Shown here: positions 46,857-56,030 of the stretch, piece after piece
Numbering within the stretch: the first letter of the stretch is position 1
Layout: every line of letters begins with the position of its first letter
Origin: Hyphomicrobium zavarzinii ATCC 27496
GTDB taxonomy: Bacteria; Pseudomonadota; Alphaproteobacteria; Rhizobiales; Hyphomicrobiaceae
Reading direction: 5' to 3'
Assembly (NCBI RefSeq): GCF_000383415.1
Contig: NZ_KB911256.1
Location: forward strand, 785,348 to 849,347
Length of the DNA: 64,000 nt
The notes under the pieces: generated by a model
Database searches by the model: none
The model's input: the letters and a program-made list of their open reading frames with translations, nothing else
What the model was told of the DNA's origin: nothing
Program-made: the position numbers and the translations under genes

Positions 46857-48287
46857 TCACCGCGACCCAAAGGTTTTGATGCCAGAAACGGCGGCGGCAA
46901 ACGCGGCGTGCCAGTCCGCGCACGGCGATTGTGGCTTCACGCGACGCCCGCTGCGCGTAAAAGCGAAAGGTCTGCCGACGGCTTCCGCGGCAAGCGCAGC
47001 CACGCCGACCGCCGTCAGCTCCGGTTGATCGGAGACGATCAGCTCCCGTTCGAGGCAATCGGCGAGAAACTGGCAGAAGTAGCGGTTGCGCGTCATGCCC
47101 CCGTCGATCGAGGTGGCCTCGCCCGGCGCTGAAGCCTTGCTGATCGCCATCATGACCTCGGCCGTGCGCAGCGCGACACCTTCCAGCACCGCCTGCACGA
47201 GATCCGCCTTGGTCGAATCGAGCGAGAGGCCAAGCCACGCGCCGCGCGCCGACCGGTCCCAATGCGGGCACGCAAGGCCGGCGAGCGAGGGCACGAATGC
47301 TAGCCCACGCGAGATCGCGGGAGGGGTGTCGAAGTGGTCAATGTCCGAGAATGCATCGAACAGGCCGAGCGATCTCGCCCATTCCAACGCCGACGACGCA
47401 CAATAGACGCCGCCGTCGACCGCATATACGGGCGCGTCGCCCGCGTTCTGCCAGGCGACGGTGGGCAGCAGACCGCCACCCGGGTTTTGGTGGAGCGTTC
47501 CGGTGATCTGCAACGCGAAGGCTCCGGTGCCGAACGTGATCTTCGCGTCGCCTTGTCTGCGGCAGCCATGGCCGTAGAGCGAGGCCTGCTGATCGACGAT
47601 GCTGGCTGTCAGCGGAACCTTTTTGGCCCCGCACGCCAGGGAGCCGAAGTCGCCGCTGGTGGGCACGATCCGCGGCAAGGCCTCGATTGGCACGCCGAAC
47701 AGGCGGCAGAGCTCCGGGTCCCAGCTTCCCGTCGTGATGTTCATGAGCGAGGTGCGTGAGGCGGTCGCGATGTCGGTTTCGAAACGGCCTGTCAGGCGAT
47801 CGAGGAAGAAGGCATCGGTGGTTCCGAGCCTGAGGCGGCCTTGATCGGCTAGCCGCCGCGCCTCGGGGATCTCACGTAGGATCCACGCGAGCTTGGATGC
47901 CGAGAAATAGGGGTCGAGCGGCAGCCCGGCACGCTCGCGCACGATCGCTTCCGCGCCATCGGCCTTGAGCCTGTCCATGAAGGCGGAGGTGCGCGCATCC
48001 TGCCACACGATTACGGGACCGACTGCGGACTTGGTTTCCGCATCCCAGCCGAGGCAGCTTTCTCCTTGATTGTCGATACCGATGGCCCCGAGATCGCCGA
48101 TCGCACCCGCCGCATCGAGGCAAGCCCGGATATTGCGGATCAGTTCCTCGGGATCGTGCTCGACATGATCGGGCGCCGGATAGAGCTGTTGGTGCGGCAG
48201 CGAGGCGATGGTCCGCACCGAGCCGTCGCCGTCGATGACCAGCGCGCGCGTGCTCGTCGTGCCCTGGTCGATGGCGAGCGTCTTCAT
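46857..48287 (-). CDS. FGGY-family carbohydrate kinase (glycerol-kinase-like)
   Basis: A 476-residue cytoplasmic kinase. The ATG at 48287 opens the phosphate-1 motif (DQGTTSTRAL) and overlaps the upstream gene by four bases; the much longer frame to 48623 is an artefact of that overlap. The C-terminal half has GLACPHWDRSARGAWLG and the adenosine motif DGGMTRNRYF. The closest family is glycerol kinase, but it is somewhat short and the FGGY family is broad, so the substrate could be another polyol. It is coupled to two FAD oxidoreductases. Confidence 0.85.
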   Translation of the reverse strand: MKTLAIDQGTTSTRALVIDGDGSVRTIASLPHQQLYPAPDHVEHDPEELIRNIRACLDAAGAIGDLGAIGIDNQGESCLGWDAETKSAVGPVIVWQDARTSAFMDRLKADGAEAIVRERAGLPLDPYFSASKLAWILREIPEARRLADQGRLRLGTTDAFFLDRLTGRFETDIATASRTSLMNITTGSWDPELCRLFGVPIEALPRIVPTSGDFGSLACGAKKVPLTASIVDQQASLYGHGCRRQGDAKITFGTGAFALQITGTLHQNPGGGLLPTVAWQNAGDAPVYAVDGGVYCASSALEWARSLGLFDAFSDIDHFDTPPAISRGLAFVPSLAGLACPHWDRSARGAWLGLSLDSTKADLVQAVLEGVALRTAEVMMAISKASAPGEATSIDGGMTRNRYFCQFLADCLERELIVSDQPELTAVGVAALAAEAVGRPFAFTRSGRRVKPQSPCADWHAAFAAAVSGIKTFGSR

Positions 48288-49525
48288 GCCTTGTCTTCCG
48301 CGAACACGATGTGCACCGGCCCGTTGAGATCGATGGGAAGCCGATCGAGCGGGATGAGAATACGCCGCTCGGGTAGCGCGTCGATCCTTTGAGACCATAG
48401 GTTTTGGCCGGAGACAACGACCGAAAGCGTGCCTCGGGCCGGCCGGCGTACGCGCACTTGGAGAGTCCTCGGTGCACCGCTTGCCGCGACGAGCCGTTGC
48501 GGCACCACATACTTGAGCGCGTCTCCCATGAGGGCGAGGCCTGCGCGTGGGGTGGGCTCCGGCAGTGTCCCGGCGAGGCTTCCCGCGATCATCCGCGCCG
48601 CAGCGCGGCCCTCGGCCCAGCACCAGCCAGCGGTCTCCACGGGGCGCAGCAGGTTTCCGGCAGCGAAGTATGCGGGATCGCTGAGGCGGAAGAACTGGTC
48701 CACGCAGGGACCACCCGACATGCTGTCCACGGCAAGGTGGCTGTCGCGCAGTAAAGAGGCCTCCGGCAGGAACTGCCCGGTGACGATCACCCCATCGGCC
48801 TCGATCCGCGAGGTCCGCCCGGAGCGATCGGCAACCTCGACTGCCTCTACCTGCGCGCGCCCCTCGATGCGCGTGATCGAGGCCCCGAGCATCAGCGGAA
48901 CGCCAAGCGCGCCGGGCAACAGCCGGGAGGCGCGCCAGGCGGTGATGCGCGCGTTGGGCTCTATCATTGCCACGGGCTTGATTCCGGCATGGCGGCAGGT
49001 GAGCAAGGCCGAGAACGAGACCAGCTCCGTGCCGAGAATGACGGGACGGCTGAACGGCTTGAGTCCGTCGAGATACACGAGGCCTTGCAGAGCCCCGGTG
49101 GAGAGCACGCCGCTGGGTTTCGTTCCGCCGATCAGCCGGGCGGCACGCGTTTTCTCTCTCACGCCGGTCGCGACGAGCACACGGCGCGCGCGGATTGTTG
49201 CGAGCCCGTCCGGAGACGAGACGTCAATCTGCGGGCCGGGCTTGAGCGAGGTGACGGAAACGCGTGTCCTGATCTCGACGCCCACCCGCAGCGCCCGCTC
49301 GACGAGACGCGCGGCATAGTCCGGTCCGCGAAGAACGCGCGAGAATTCGCGCATGCCGAACGGATAGTGGCCGCAATGACGCGGAATACCCCCGGCCTCG
49401 CGTTCGCGCTCGATCACCACGACGGAGGCAACGCCAAGGCGTTTCAACTCCACGGCCGCGGACAAACCGGCCGGTCCACCGCCGATGATCGCGACGTCGT
49501 AAGCAGGGGCGGTGTCACCTGTCAT
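48284..49525 (-). CDS. FAD/NAD-dependent oxidoreductase (GlpB-like)
   Basis: A 413-residue flavoprotein with an N-terminal FAD-binding motif (IIGGGPAGLSAAVELKRLG at 13-31), a second nucleotide motif at about 160-180 (VILGTELVSFSALLTCRHAG), and the flavin-contact motif VFAAGN-like AYFAAGNLLRPVET. It resembles the partner subunits of anaerobic-type glycerol-3-phosphate dehydrogenases and BFD-linked oxidoreductases. It overlaps the gene upstream by 11 bases and the kinase gene by four, so all three form one tight operon. Confidence 0.85.
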   Translation of the reverse strand: MTGDTAPAYDVAIIGGGPAGLSAAVELKRLGVASVVVIEREREAGGIPRHCGHYPFGMREFSRVLRGPDYAARLVERALRVGVEIRTRVSVTSLKPGPQIDVSSPDGLATIRARRVLVATGVREKTRAARLIGGTKPSGVLSTGALQGLVYLDGLKPFSRPVILGTELVSFSALLTCRHAGIKPVAMIEPNARITAWRASRLLPGALGVPLMLGASITRIEGRAQVEAVEVADRSGRTSRIEADGVIVTGQFLPEASLLRDSHLAVDSMSGGPCVDQFFRLSDPAYFAAGNLLRPVETAGWCWAEGRAAARMIAGSLAGTLPEPTPRAGLALMGDALKYVVPQRLVAASGAPRTLQVRVRRPARGTLSVVVSGQNLWSQRIDALPERRILIPLDRLPIDLNGPVHIVFAEDKA

Positions 49526-50915
49526 CTGGTGCCCCGCTCATGGGATGCTTGAGGCGGTCCTTGGTCAGGCGCGCGAGCTCGGCCGAGCAATAGAAGCCCT
49601 GGCAACGGCCCATGGTCACACGGGTCTTGCGCTTCAATCCGGCGAAGCTACCTGGCGCGAGCGGGCCTTCGAGAGCGGCTTCGATTTCCGCGCGCGTCAC
49701 GCGCTCGCAATGACAGACGACACCGTCGTTGCATGGTGTCTGCCAGCTTCGCTCTCCCGCTTCGCTGATCTGCGCCACCGTGGGCCAGATGGGATCGGTG
49801 AGAGCGTGAGGAGCGTGGCCAAGCTCGAGATACTGGGAGAAGACATGGCGCGCGATGCCGAGCGCCGAGCTCAGTCCCGTGGAGCGGATGCCGCCCACCG
49901 TGATGAGATTGATCTCGCGATGGGCACGGATCTGATAGTCCTTGAACTCGGTCGCAGGCCGGAGCCCAGCGTAGATCGCGGAGACCTCGATGTCGGAAAG
50001 AGCGGGCACGATTTGCGTGCCCCGTTCCTGCAACTGCGCGAGCGTCTCAGGCACCAGCACCGCCTCGTCTCGCGCCGTTTGTTCTTCGGCCGTCGGGCCG
50101 ACCAGAAGATTGCCGAAAGCGGTGCGGCACACGACGATGCCTTTGGTCGTCGCGCTGGGGACGGGAAGCAGGATGCTCTTCACCAGCCCTGCAGCCGCCT
50201 TGTCGTAGACGACGAACTGCCCCTTGCGCGGGCGAATATGAAAATCGGAGACGCCGCGAAGCGTCTGGTCGACGAGATCGCCATAGAGACCCGCCGCGTT
50301 GATTACGCACGTCGCTGCGATCTCTCCCGCGCTCGTCTCCAATCGCCAGGCCGATCCGTCGAACTGCCCCGCGAGGACTTCGCACTCGCGCCGAAGCTCC
50401 GCGCCGTTTGTGAGCGCCTGCAGCAAATAGGCGTGCGGTGCCGACCAGGGATCGATGATGAACTCTCGCGGAACGCAGAACCCCGCCCGTACGCGGCGCG
50501 AGAGATTGGGCTCCCTCCGCAAGATCTCGTCGGACGTGAGCGCCTCGACATCCCCGACACCGTTGTCGCGCGCCTGCTGCATCAGCTCGGGGAGGCGCGC
50601 TTCCTCCTCTTCCGTCCAGGCGAGCACCAGCGCACCGGACCGGATGAGCGGAAGGCCGAGACGCTCGCGAATGTCGAGATATTCGCTATAGCCGCTTGCA
50701 ATGCACGATTGCTCCAGCGAGCCGCAAGGCGCGTCGAAGCCCGTATGAAGGATCCCGCTGTTTCCCTTGGACGCGCCGTCGAGAATGTCGGGAGCCTTCT
50801 CGAGCACGATCATCTTCGCGCCTTCGAGAGTGAAGCGCCGCGCGATCGCACAGCCGACGACGCCCGCCCCGACAACGGCGACATCGAAACCGGATTGTGC
50901 GTGCGAGCGCGACAT
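49515..50915 (-). CDS. GlpA-like FAD dehydrogenase with C-terminal [2Fe-2S] domain
   Basis: A 466-residue FAD protein (VVGAGVVGCAIARRF at 14-28; GNSGILHTGF). The family dehydrogenates sn-glycerol-3-phosphate or related 2-hydroxy acids. The C-terminal 90 residues are a BFD-like iron-sulfur domain with a CxC pair (VCHCERVT) and a CxxxxC pair (GRCQGFYC), typical of GlpA and not of single-subunit GlpD. With the GlpB-like protein and kinase it probably forms a polyol-phosphate oxidation unit. The 191 bases upstream are shared with the divergent DeoR gene. Confidence 0.87.
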   Translation of the reverse strand: MSRSHAQSGFDVAVVGAGVVGCAIARRFTLEGAKMIVLEKAPDILDGASKGNSGILHTGFDAPCGSLEQSCIASGYSEYLDIRERLGLPLIRSGALVLAWTEEEEARLPELMQQARDNGVGDVEALTSDEILRREPNLSRRVRAGFCVPREFIIDPWSAPHAYLLQALTNGAELRRECEVLAGQFDGSAWRLETSAGEIAATCVINAAGLYGDLVDQTLRGVSDFHIRPRKGQFVVYDKAAAGLVKSILLPVPSATTKGIVVCRTAFGNLLVGPTAEEQTARDEAVLVPETLAQLQERGTQIVPALSDIEVSAIYAGLRPATEFKDYQIRAHREINLITVGGIRSTGLSSALGIARHVFSQYLELGHAPHALTDPIWPTVAQISEAGERSWQTPCNDGVVCHCERVTRAEIEAALEGPLAPGSFAGLKRKTRVTMGRCQGFYCSAELARLTKDRLKHPMSGAPDDR

Positions 50916-51106
50916 AAATCTGTACTCGTTCTAATTTTGCAGCTGCGAAGCTTGCGAGACCCGGGCCAACCGGGATGATGCCTGTTTAGTCAATTTTGGC
51001 GCGGCATTAGTCAGAATGACTGCCTGAATGATCACAACTTCAGCACTATGAATGTTGACTCGGGCAATCTTCTCGTTTTCATTTATCGAACGCAAGGGGG
51101 CTCGGC

Positions 51107-51862
51107 ATGAAACCGAAGCATCGGCAGGCGCACATCGCTGAGCTCGTCAGCCAGAGGGGGGAAGCCTCGGTCGACGCGCTTGCTCAGCAGTTTGGCGTCT
51201 CCGCGGAGACGATCCGGCGGGACCTCAGCCAGCTCGCGGAAGGCGGCGTCATCCAGAAAGTGCATGGCGGCGCGCGCCGCTCGCCCCTTATTGCAGAGGG
51301 CAGCTTTTCCGAGCGCATGGCGGAGAATGCCGGCGCAAAGGAGGAGATTGCGCGAAAGCTCGCTCCGCTCATCGAGCCTGGCGACACCCTCTTCATCGAC
51401 ACCGGCTCGACGACGCTTGCCTGCGCACATCAGCTTGCCGCGGTTCCCGAGCTTACCGTAATCACCAATTCGGTGCGCATTGCGCACGTGATGTCCTCGG
51501 GCGAGGGCCGGCCGAAGGTGCTGCTGCTCGGCGGCGAGTTTCGCAACGACAATGCGGAAACGGTTGGCCCGACCACGATCGAGCAGATCCGCGGATTCCA
51601 GGCGGATCATGCGGTGATCACGGTGGCAGCGCTCGATGCGTCTGTCGGTGCGATGGACGCGGAGCTCGATGAGGCGCACGTGGCGCGCGCGATGATCGAG
51701 TGCGCACACCGGCTCATCGTTGTCGCCGATGCCAGAAAGATGGAGCGCAAAGCGGCCTTCCGCGTCTGCCGGCTGGATGAGATCGATGTTCTTGTTTCGG
51801 ATACTGCGCCGTCGCCCGCATTCAGGGCCGCGCTAGGGGAAGCCGATGTCGAGTTCAGATGA
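51107..51862 (+). CDS. DeoR family regulator (GlpR-like)
   Basis: A 251-residue repressor with an N-terminal DeoR helix-turn-helix (EASVDALAQQFGVSAETIRRDLSQLAEGG) and a C-terminal sugar-phosphate sensor (PGDTLFIDTGSTT, GGEFRNDN). It diverges from the oxidoreductase operon and lies 48 bases before the TRAP genes, so it could control both. A T-rich stretch, TCGTTTTCATTTATCGA, at 51074-51090 resembles GlpR operators and could be its site, but this is weak. Confidence 0.9.
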   Translation: MKPKHRQAHIAELVSQRGEASVDALAQQFGVSAETIRRDLSQLAEGGVIQKVHGGARRSPLIAEGSFSERMAENAGAKEEIARKLAPLIEPGDTLFIDTGSTTLACAHQLAAVPELTVITNSVRIAHVMSSGEGRPKVLLLGGEFRNDNAETVGPTTIEQIRGFQADHAVITVAALDASVGAMDAELDEAHVARAMIECAHRLIVVADARKMERKAAFRVCRLDEIDVLVSDTAPSPAFRAALGEADVEFR

Positions 51863-51910
51863 ACATTCGCTGGCGCGCCTTGTGCGCGCCTTCTCGGTTG
51901 GGGGACTTCG

Positions 51911-52423
51911 ATGCCGGCCGTGATCAGGCACTATGTCAGGATCGTAGACAAGATCTCGAACTATGTCGGCTACGCCGCCATGTCGCTGGTGTTCGTCATG
52001 ATCGGCGTGCTCCTCCTTGATGCCGTCACGCGCAATGTCATCCGCATGCCGCTGCACTGGTGCGTGGAGTTCGCGCAATTCACGCTCGCTGCCTACTACT
52101 TCATGGGCGGAGCGATGACGCTCAAGAACGACGAGCACGTTCGGCTCGACCTCGTCTACTCCAGATTGTCCGACAAGGGCCGGGAGTGGATCGACATTCT
52201 CACGAGCGGCTGCCTCATTTTCTATCTCTCGATCATGCTCATCGGCGCCATCTCGAGCCTGAAGTACGCGATCGCGACCAACGAGAAGCGGTTCTCGATC
52301 TGGAATCCCTCGATGATCCCCATCAAGACGCTGATGGTCGCCTGTCTCGTGCTCATGATCCTTCAGGCAATTTCTCTGCTCTTCAAGCACATCGCGGCCG
52401 TCAGGGGTGTCGATCTCAAATGA
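51911..52423 (+). CDS. TRAP transporter small membrane subunit (DctQ)
   Basis: A 170-residue protein with four hydrophobic segments (about 23-45, 57-75, 97-120, 141-160) and the usual W..EFAQF turn in HWCVEFAQFTL. It forms the small part of the TRAP permease. ATG 51911 has a GGGGGAC site. Its stop overlaps the start of the large subunit gene by four bases (ATGA). Confidence 0.88.
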   Translation: MPAVIRHYVRIVDKISNYVGYAAMSLVFVMIGVLLLDAVTRNVIRMPLHWCVEFAQFTLAAYYFMGGAMTLKNDEHVRLDLVYSRLSDKGREWIDILTSGCLIFYLSIMLIGAISSLKYAIATNEKRFSIWNPSMIPIKTLMVACLVLMILQAISLLFKHIAAVRGVDLK

Positions 52424-53742
52424 GTCATGAGCTGATCGCACTTCTGATGTTCTCGTCGATGATGGTGATGCTGCTCACCGGGCAGCGCATCTTCGCGGCG
52501 ATCGGCTTCGTGGCCTCCGTTGCCGCGCTTGCCCTCTATGGACCCGGCGGCATCGAGATGCCGTTCAGCGCCACCTTCAAGCTGTTCAATTGGTTTCCGA
52601 TTCTCACGGTGCCCATGTTCATCTTCATGGGCTACATGTTCTCGGAGTCCGGCATCTCCGAAGAGCTTTATCGGATGCTGCACGTGTGGTTCGGCCGGTT
52701 GCGAGGCGGGCTCGCGATCGGCACTATGCTTCTCATGGTCATCATCTCCGCGATGAACGGCCTGTCGGTCGCCGGCATGGCCGTGGGAGCCACTATCGCG
52801 CTGCCCGAGATGCTGAGGCGCGGTTACAACAAAGTGATGATCTCGGGTGTGGTGCAGGGTGGCTCGTCCCTCGGCATCCTTATTCCACCGAGCGTCGTGC
52901 TCGTGCTCTACGGTATGATTGCGCGCCAGCCGGTGGGACAGCTTTGGCTCGCCGGCGTCGTCCCCGGCCTGCTGATGGCCTCGATCTTCATTCTCTACAT
53001 CGTCATACGATGCCGGTTGAACCCGGATCTCGCACCCACGGTAGACGATGAAGATCTCAACATGCCGCTCAAGGAGAAGCTCAAGCTTCTGCGCGCGGGC
53101 ATCATTCCATTTCTCATTTTCCTGTCGATGACCGGCTTGTTCGTGATGGGCTACACGAGCCTCGTCGAGGCCTCGGCGGTCGGCGTGACGGCGTCGATTA
53201 TCGCGGCCGCGGCCAAGGGCCGGCTCACCTGGAAGGTTCTTTTCGAAACCTCCAAGAAGACGCTGAACATCTCGTGCATGTTCATGTGGCTCATTCTTGC
53301 CGCGCTCGCATTCGGCGGCATCTTCGACGGACTGGGTGCGGTGCGCGCCATCGAGCGGCTGTTCATCACAGACATGGGTCTCGATCCCTGGATGGTGATG
53401 TGCATGATGATGGCGACCTTTATCTTCCTCGGCATCTTCCTCGACGACACCGCGATGCTCGTGATCGTCGCCCCACTTTTCATTCCGCTCGTGAAAGCCC
53501 TCGGGTTCGATCTGATCTGGTTCGGCGTGCTCTACACGATCACGTGCCAGATCGCGTACATCACGCCGCCATTTGGCTACAACCTGTTCCTGATGCGAGC
53601 GCTCGCGCCCAAGGAAATCACGCTGATCGACATCTATCGCTCGATCATTCCCTTCTTCCTCATGATGGTCGGCACAATCGTCATCCTGATGATCTTCCCG
53701 CAGATCGCGCTGTGGCTGCCCAACTACATGTATGGCAAGTGA
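52420..53742 (+). CDS. TRAP transporter large permease subunit (DctM)
   Basis: A 440-residue protein with about 12 hydrophobic segments; family motifs include GGSSLGILIPPS and the C-terminal TPPFGYNLFLMRALAPKE. The start at 52420 overlaps the DctQ stop; the longer frame from 52060 is read out of the DctQ gene and is rejected. It uses a sodium or proton gradient to import the organic acid or polyol brought by the binding protein. Confidence 0.93.
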   Translation: MSHELIALLMFSSMMVMLLTGQRIFAAIGFVASVAALALYGPGGIEMPFSATFKLFNWFPILTVPMFIFMGYMFSESGISEELYRMLHVWFGRLRGGLAIGTMLLMVIISAMNGLSVAGMAVGATIALPEMLRRGYNKVMISGVVQGGSSLGILIPPSVVLVLYGMIARQPVGQLWLAGVVPGLLMASIFILYIVIRCRLNPDLAPTVDDEDLNMPLKEKLKLLRAGIIPFLIFLSMTGLFVMGYTSLVEASAVGVTASIIAAAAKGRLTWKVLFETSKKTLNISCMFMWLILAALAFGGIFDGLGAVRAIERLFITDMGLDPWMVMCMMMATFIFLGIFLDDTAMLVIVAPLFIPLVKALGFDLIWFGVLYTITCQIAYITPPFGYNLFLMRALAPKEITLIDIYRSIIPFFLMMVGTIVILMIFPQIALWLPNYMYGK

Positions 53743-53792
53743 CGCCGCGCCTCGTACCGCTCGAAATAGATAGCATCACAGGGAGTAAGGAC

Positions 53793-54884
53793 ATGTCGAA
53801 ATCAGATTTGATCAAAGGCAGCACCGACGCCTCCAAGCAAAGCAGGCGCTCGTTCCTGAAGACGGCCGGAACCGGCGGCGCTGCGGCGCTGGCGGCGACG
53901 ACGGTGGCCGCGCCCTACGTCAAGGCCCAGGGCGGCAAGATCAAGTGGCGCCTGCAGACGTACTCGGGCGCGCCGCTCGGCGCCCATGTCATCAAGCCTC
54001 AGATCGAGGCATTCAACAAGGCTGCCAACGGCGAAATGGAGATCGAGCTTTACTATGCCGACCAGCTCGTACCTACCGCCGAGCTGTTCCGCGCCATGCA
54101 GAGCGGAACCATCGACGCCGTGCAATCCGACGACGCGACGATGGCCTCGCCGGTCGACATCGCAGACTTCGGCGGCTACTTCCCGTTCTCCTGCCGGTTC
54201 AGTCTCGATCTTCCGGTCATGTTCAAATACTACGGCTTGGACAAGATCTGGGAGGAAGCCTATTCCGAGGTCGAGAACGTCAAGTGGCTTTCCGCTGGTT
54301 CCTGGGATCCGCTCCACATCTTCACCAAGTCGCCGATCAAGAGCCTGGCGGACCTCAACGGCAAGCGCGTGTTCGGCGTGCCGACCGCAGGCAAATTCCT
54401 CTCGCGCTACGGTTTGGTGCCCGTCACCGTGCCGTGGGACAACGTTGAGGTCGCGATTCAGACGGGCGAGCTCGACGGCGTGGCCTGGTGCGGCTTCACA
54501 GAGGCCTACGAGGTCGGTTGGGCCGACGTCTGCAAGTACGCGCTCCTGAACAACATCTGCGGCGCCTGGTGTGGCTCCTACTTTGCCAACAAGCAGAGCT
54601 GGGAAAAGGTACCGCCGCACCTGCAGCAGCTCTTCCTCTCCACGATCGACCAGTCGCACTACTATCGCCAGGTCTGGTATTGGGGCGGCGAGGCGAAGCT
54701 GCGCGTCGAAGGCAAGAAGATGGAGCTGACCGAGATCCCGAAAGAGGAATGGGAGAAGGTGGTGAAGGACGCCGAAAGCTTCTGGGACGAAGTCGCGGCC
54801 AAGAGCCCGCGCGCGGCGCGTGTGGTCCAAGTCTACAAGGACTACACGGCCGTCATGAACAAGGTCGGCTATCCGTACCGCTGA
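53793..54884 (+). CDS. TRAP substrate-binding protein (DctP), Tat exported
   Basis: A 363-residue binding protein with a twin-arginine signal (SRRSFLKTAG at about 17-26) ending near VKAQ. The start at 53793 has GGGAGTAAGG upstream. It binds the ligand in the periplasm and hands it to DctQM. The residue pattern (YYADQLVPTAELFRAMQSGTIDAV) belongs to the TRAP family, but the substrate cannot be read. A ligand fitting the kinase and dehydrogenase operon is the best guess. The gene ends at a terminator. Confidence 0.92.
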   Translation: MSKSDLIKGSTDASKQSRRSFLKTAGTGGAAALAATTVAAPYVKAQGGKIKWRLQTYSGAPLGAHVIKPQIEAFNKAANGEMEIELYYADQLVPTAELFRAMQSGTIDAVQSDDATMASPVDIADFGGYFPFSCRFSLDLPVMFKYYGLDKIWEEAYSEVENVKWLSAGSWDPLHIFTKSPIKSLADLNGKRVFGVPTAGKFLSRYGLVPVTVPWDNVEVAIQTGELDGVAWCGFTEAYEVGWADVCKYALLNNICGAWCGSYFANKQSWEKVPPHLQQLFLSTIDQSHYYRQVWYWGGEAKLRVEGKKMELTEIPKEEWEKVVKDAESFWDEVAAKSPRAARVVQVYKDYTAVMNKVGYPYR

Positions 54885-54911
54885 GTATTCAGGACATGAG
54901 AGAGCGAGAGA

Positions 54912-54943
54912 AGGCGGCGGCCGTGTGCGCCGCCTTTTTCTTT
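54912..54943 (+). terminator. Rho-independent terminator of the TRAP operon
   Basis: An 8-bp GC-rich stem (AGGCGGCG / CGCCGCCT, loop GCCGTGTG) is followed by TTTTTCTTT. It lies 27 bases past the DctP stop and ends that operon. Confidence 0.88.
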
Positions 54944-54965
54944 GGAACTAAGGGGCCGCCCGCCA

Positions 54966-55373
54966 TCACGACGGTTTGTTTTGCCCAAACGAGGAAAGCT
55001 CGAAGATCTCCGACAGCATCCCCCAGAAAAAAGTCTCACCGGGGTATCCGGTTATCCGTCCGATCTCGCGGTCGTCTTCGACGAGAATGAATGTCGGCGT
55101 CACCGTGACGGGTTTGGTGATGAACGAGGGCAGGGGGGCGCGAAGATCGATATGACGCAGCGGCGCGAAACGGCCTTCGTCTGAAACGGGATAGATAGGT
55201 CCGATCTCTCGATCCCAGAGCGCACACCAGGAGCAGCCCGTCTGCCGCACCATGATCAGCTCGGCCGCTTGGGCATTGCTAGCGAGAGCAAGCATCAGCG
55301 AGGCGCCCGCGAGAATGCCACGATGCAGCCACGCCGACCGGCCGAAGGAGACGAGAAACCGCGCGATGATCAT
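54966..55373 (-). CDS. soxS: SoxS thioredoxin-like periplasmic protein
   Basis: A 135-residue product with a signal peptide (about 1-37) and an active-site CSWC motif (Cys47, Cys50) followed by a cis-Pro loop (VTVTPTFILVE). The short length and the immediate link to soxX fit SoxS, which keeps the SoxY sulfur carrier in the reduced, active state. It overlaps the soxX stop by four bases. Confidence 0.87.
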   Translation of the reverse strand: MIIARFLVSFGRSAWLHRGILAGASLMLALASNAQAAELIMVRQTGCSWCALWDREIGPIYPVSDEGRFAPLRHIDLRAPLPSFITKPVTVTPTFILVEDDREIGRITGYPGETFFWGMLSEIFELSSFGQNKPS

Positions 55374-56017
55374 TTGTTGACGGGGCTATCCGGATCGAAC
55401 AGATAGGCGACGACATCCTTGATCTGCTGCTCCGTCAAAAAGGCGTGCGCTCCGAAGCGCGGCATGTTCGAGCAGGCAACAGTGGCTTGAGGATTGTAGA
55501 TCTTCGCGAACGTGTCACGCGCAGCCTCGGCGCTGAAGTTGCGCAGCTTCCCATACTCCGAAAGGCTGGGTCCCAGCGTTCCGAACGAAAGCTCCGACTT
55601 CGCCATTTGATGGCAGGCGTAGCAGTTGCCGCCGTTCACGGTGTCGGCATTGTCGCTGAACTGTCCGCCGCGCCCGCTCTGAGCGACCTTCTCGCCATCC
55701 TGCCATTTGCCGAGAACCTGCCCATCCTTCGGCAGGACGACGGTTGAAGCTTCCCGCGCTAGGATCTTTTCGGCGACATCGTCGGGAGGGGCATTGCGAA
55801 AACGCGAGCAGGAGGCCTGCGTCTCGTCCTGCTTCAGCCGCACTTTCCAGGTGGCCTCGGCGTTGCGCCACATCTCCTGAACGTAAGGCTCGGTGATCGA
55901 TGGATCGCCCGCGCCGGAGCGTTGCGCCCCTTCGTCATGATGCTCACCGGTGTCGTGGGCGACGGCATTCATGGCGCCAGCGATGAAAAGGGCGGCGCAG
56001 AGTGTGAGTGTCCGCAT
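55370..56017 (-). CDS. soxX: Sulfur-oxidation cytochrome c subunit SoxX
   Basis: A 215-residue product. After a signal peptide ending near VAHD (about 20), a single heme c site (CYACH, 132-136) and the distal Met185 (SNMPRFG) mark it as SoxX. It pairs with SoxA to attach thiosulfate to SoxY. The start at 56017 lacks a strong ribosome site, and the longer frame to 56065 is possible. It lies 13 bases past soxA. Confidence 0.92.
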   Translation of the reverse strand: MRTLTLCAALFIAGAMNAVAHDTGEHHDEGAQRSGAGDPSITEPYVQEMWRNAEATWKVRLKQDETQASCSRFRNAPPDDVAEKILAREASTVVLPKDGQVLGKWQDGEKVAQSGRGGQFSDNADTVNGGNCYACHQMAKSELSFGTLGPSLSEYGKLRNFSAEAARDTFAKIYNPQATVACSNMPRFGAHAFLTEQQIKDVVAYLFDPDSPVNK

Positions 56018-56030
56018 GGGCGAGCCCCGG

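Noticed and set aside
48288-48623. Extra 112 codons at the 5' end of the kinase frame
   Set aside because: They overlap the oxidoreductase gene; the ATG at 48287 starts exactly at the FGGY phosphate motif and is coupled by overlap.
49512-50978. 488-codon plus-strand frame opposite the GlpA-like gene
   Set aside because: Shadow of a clear FAD dehydrogenase; the protein is Arg-rich with no domain.
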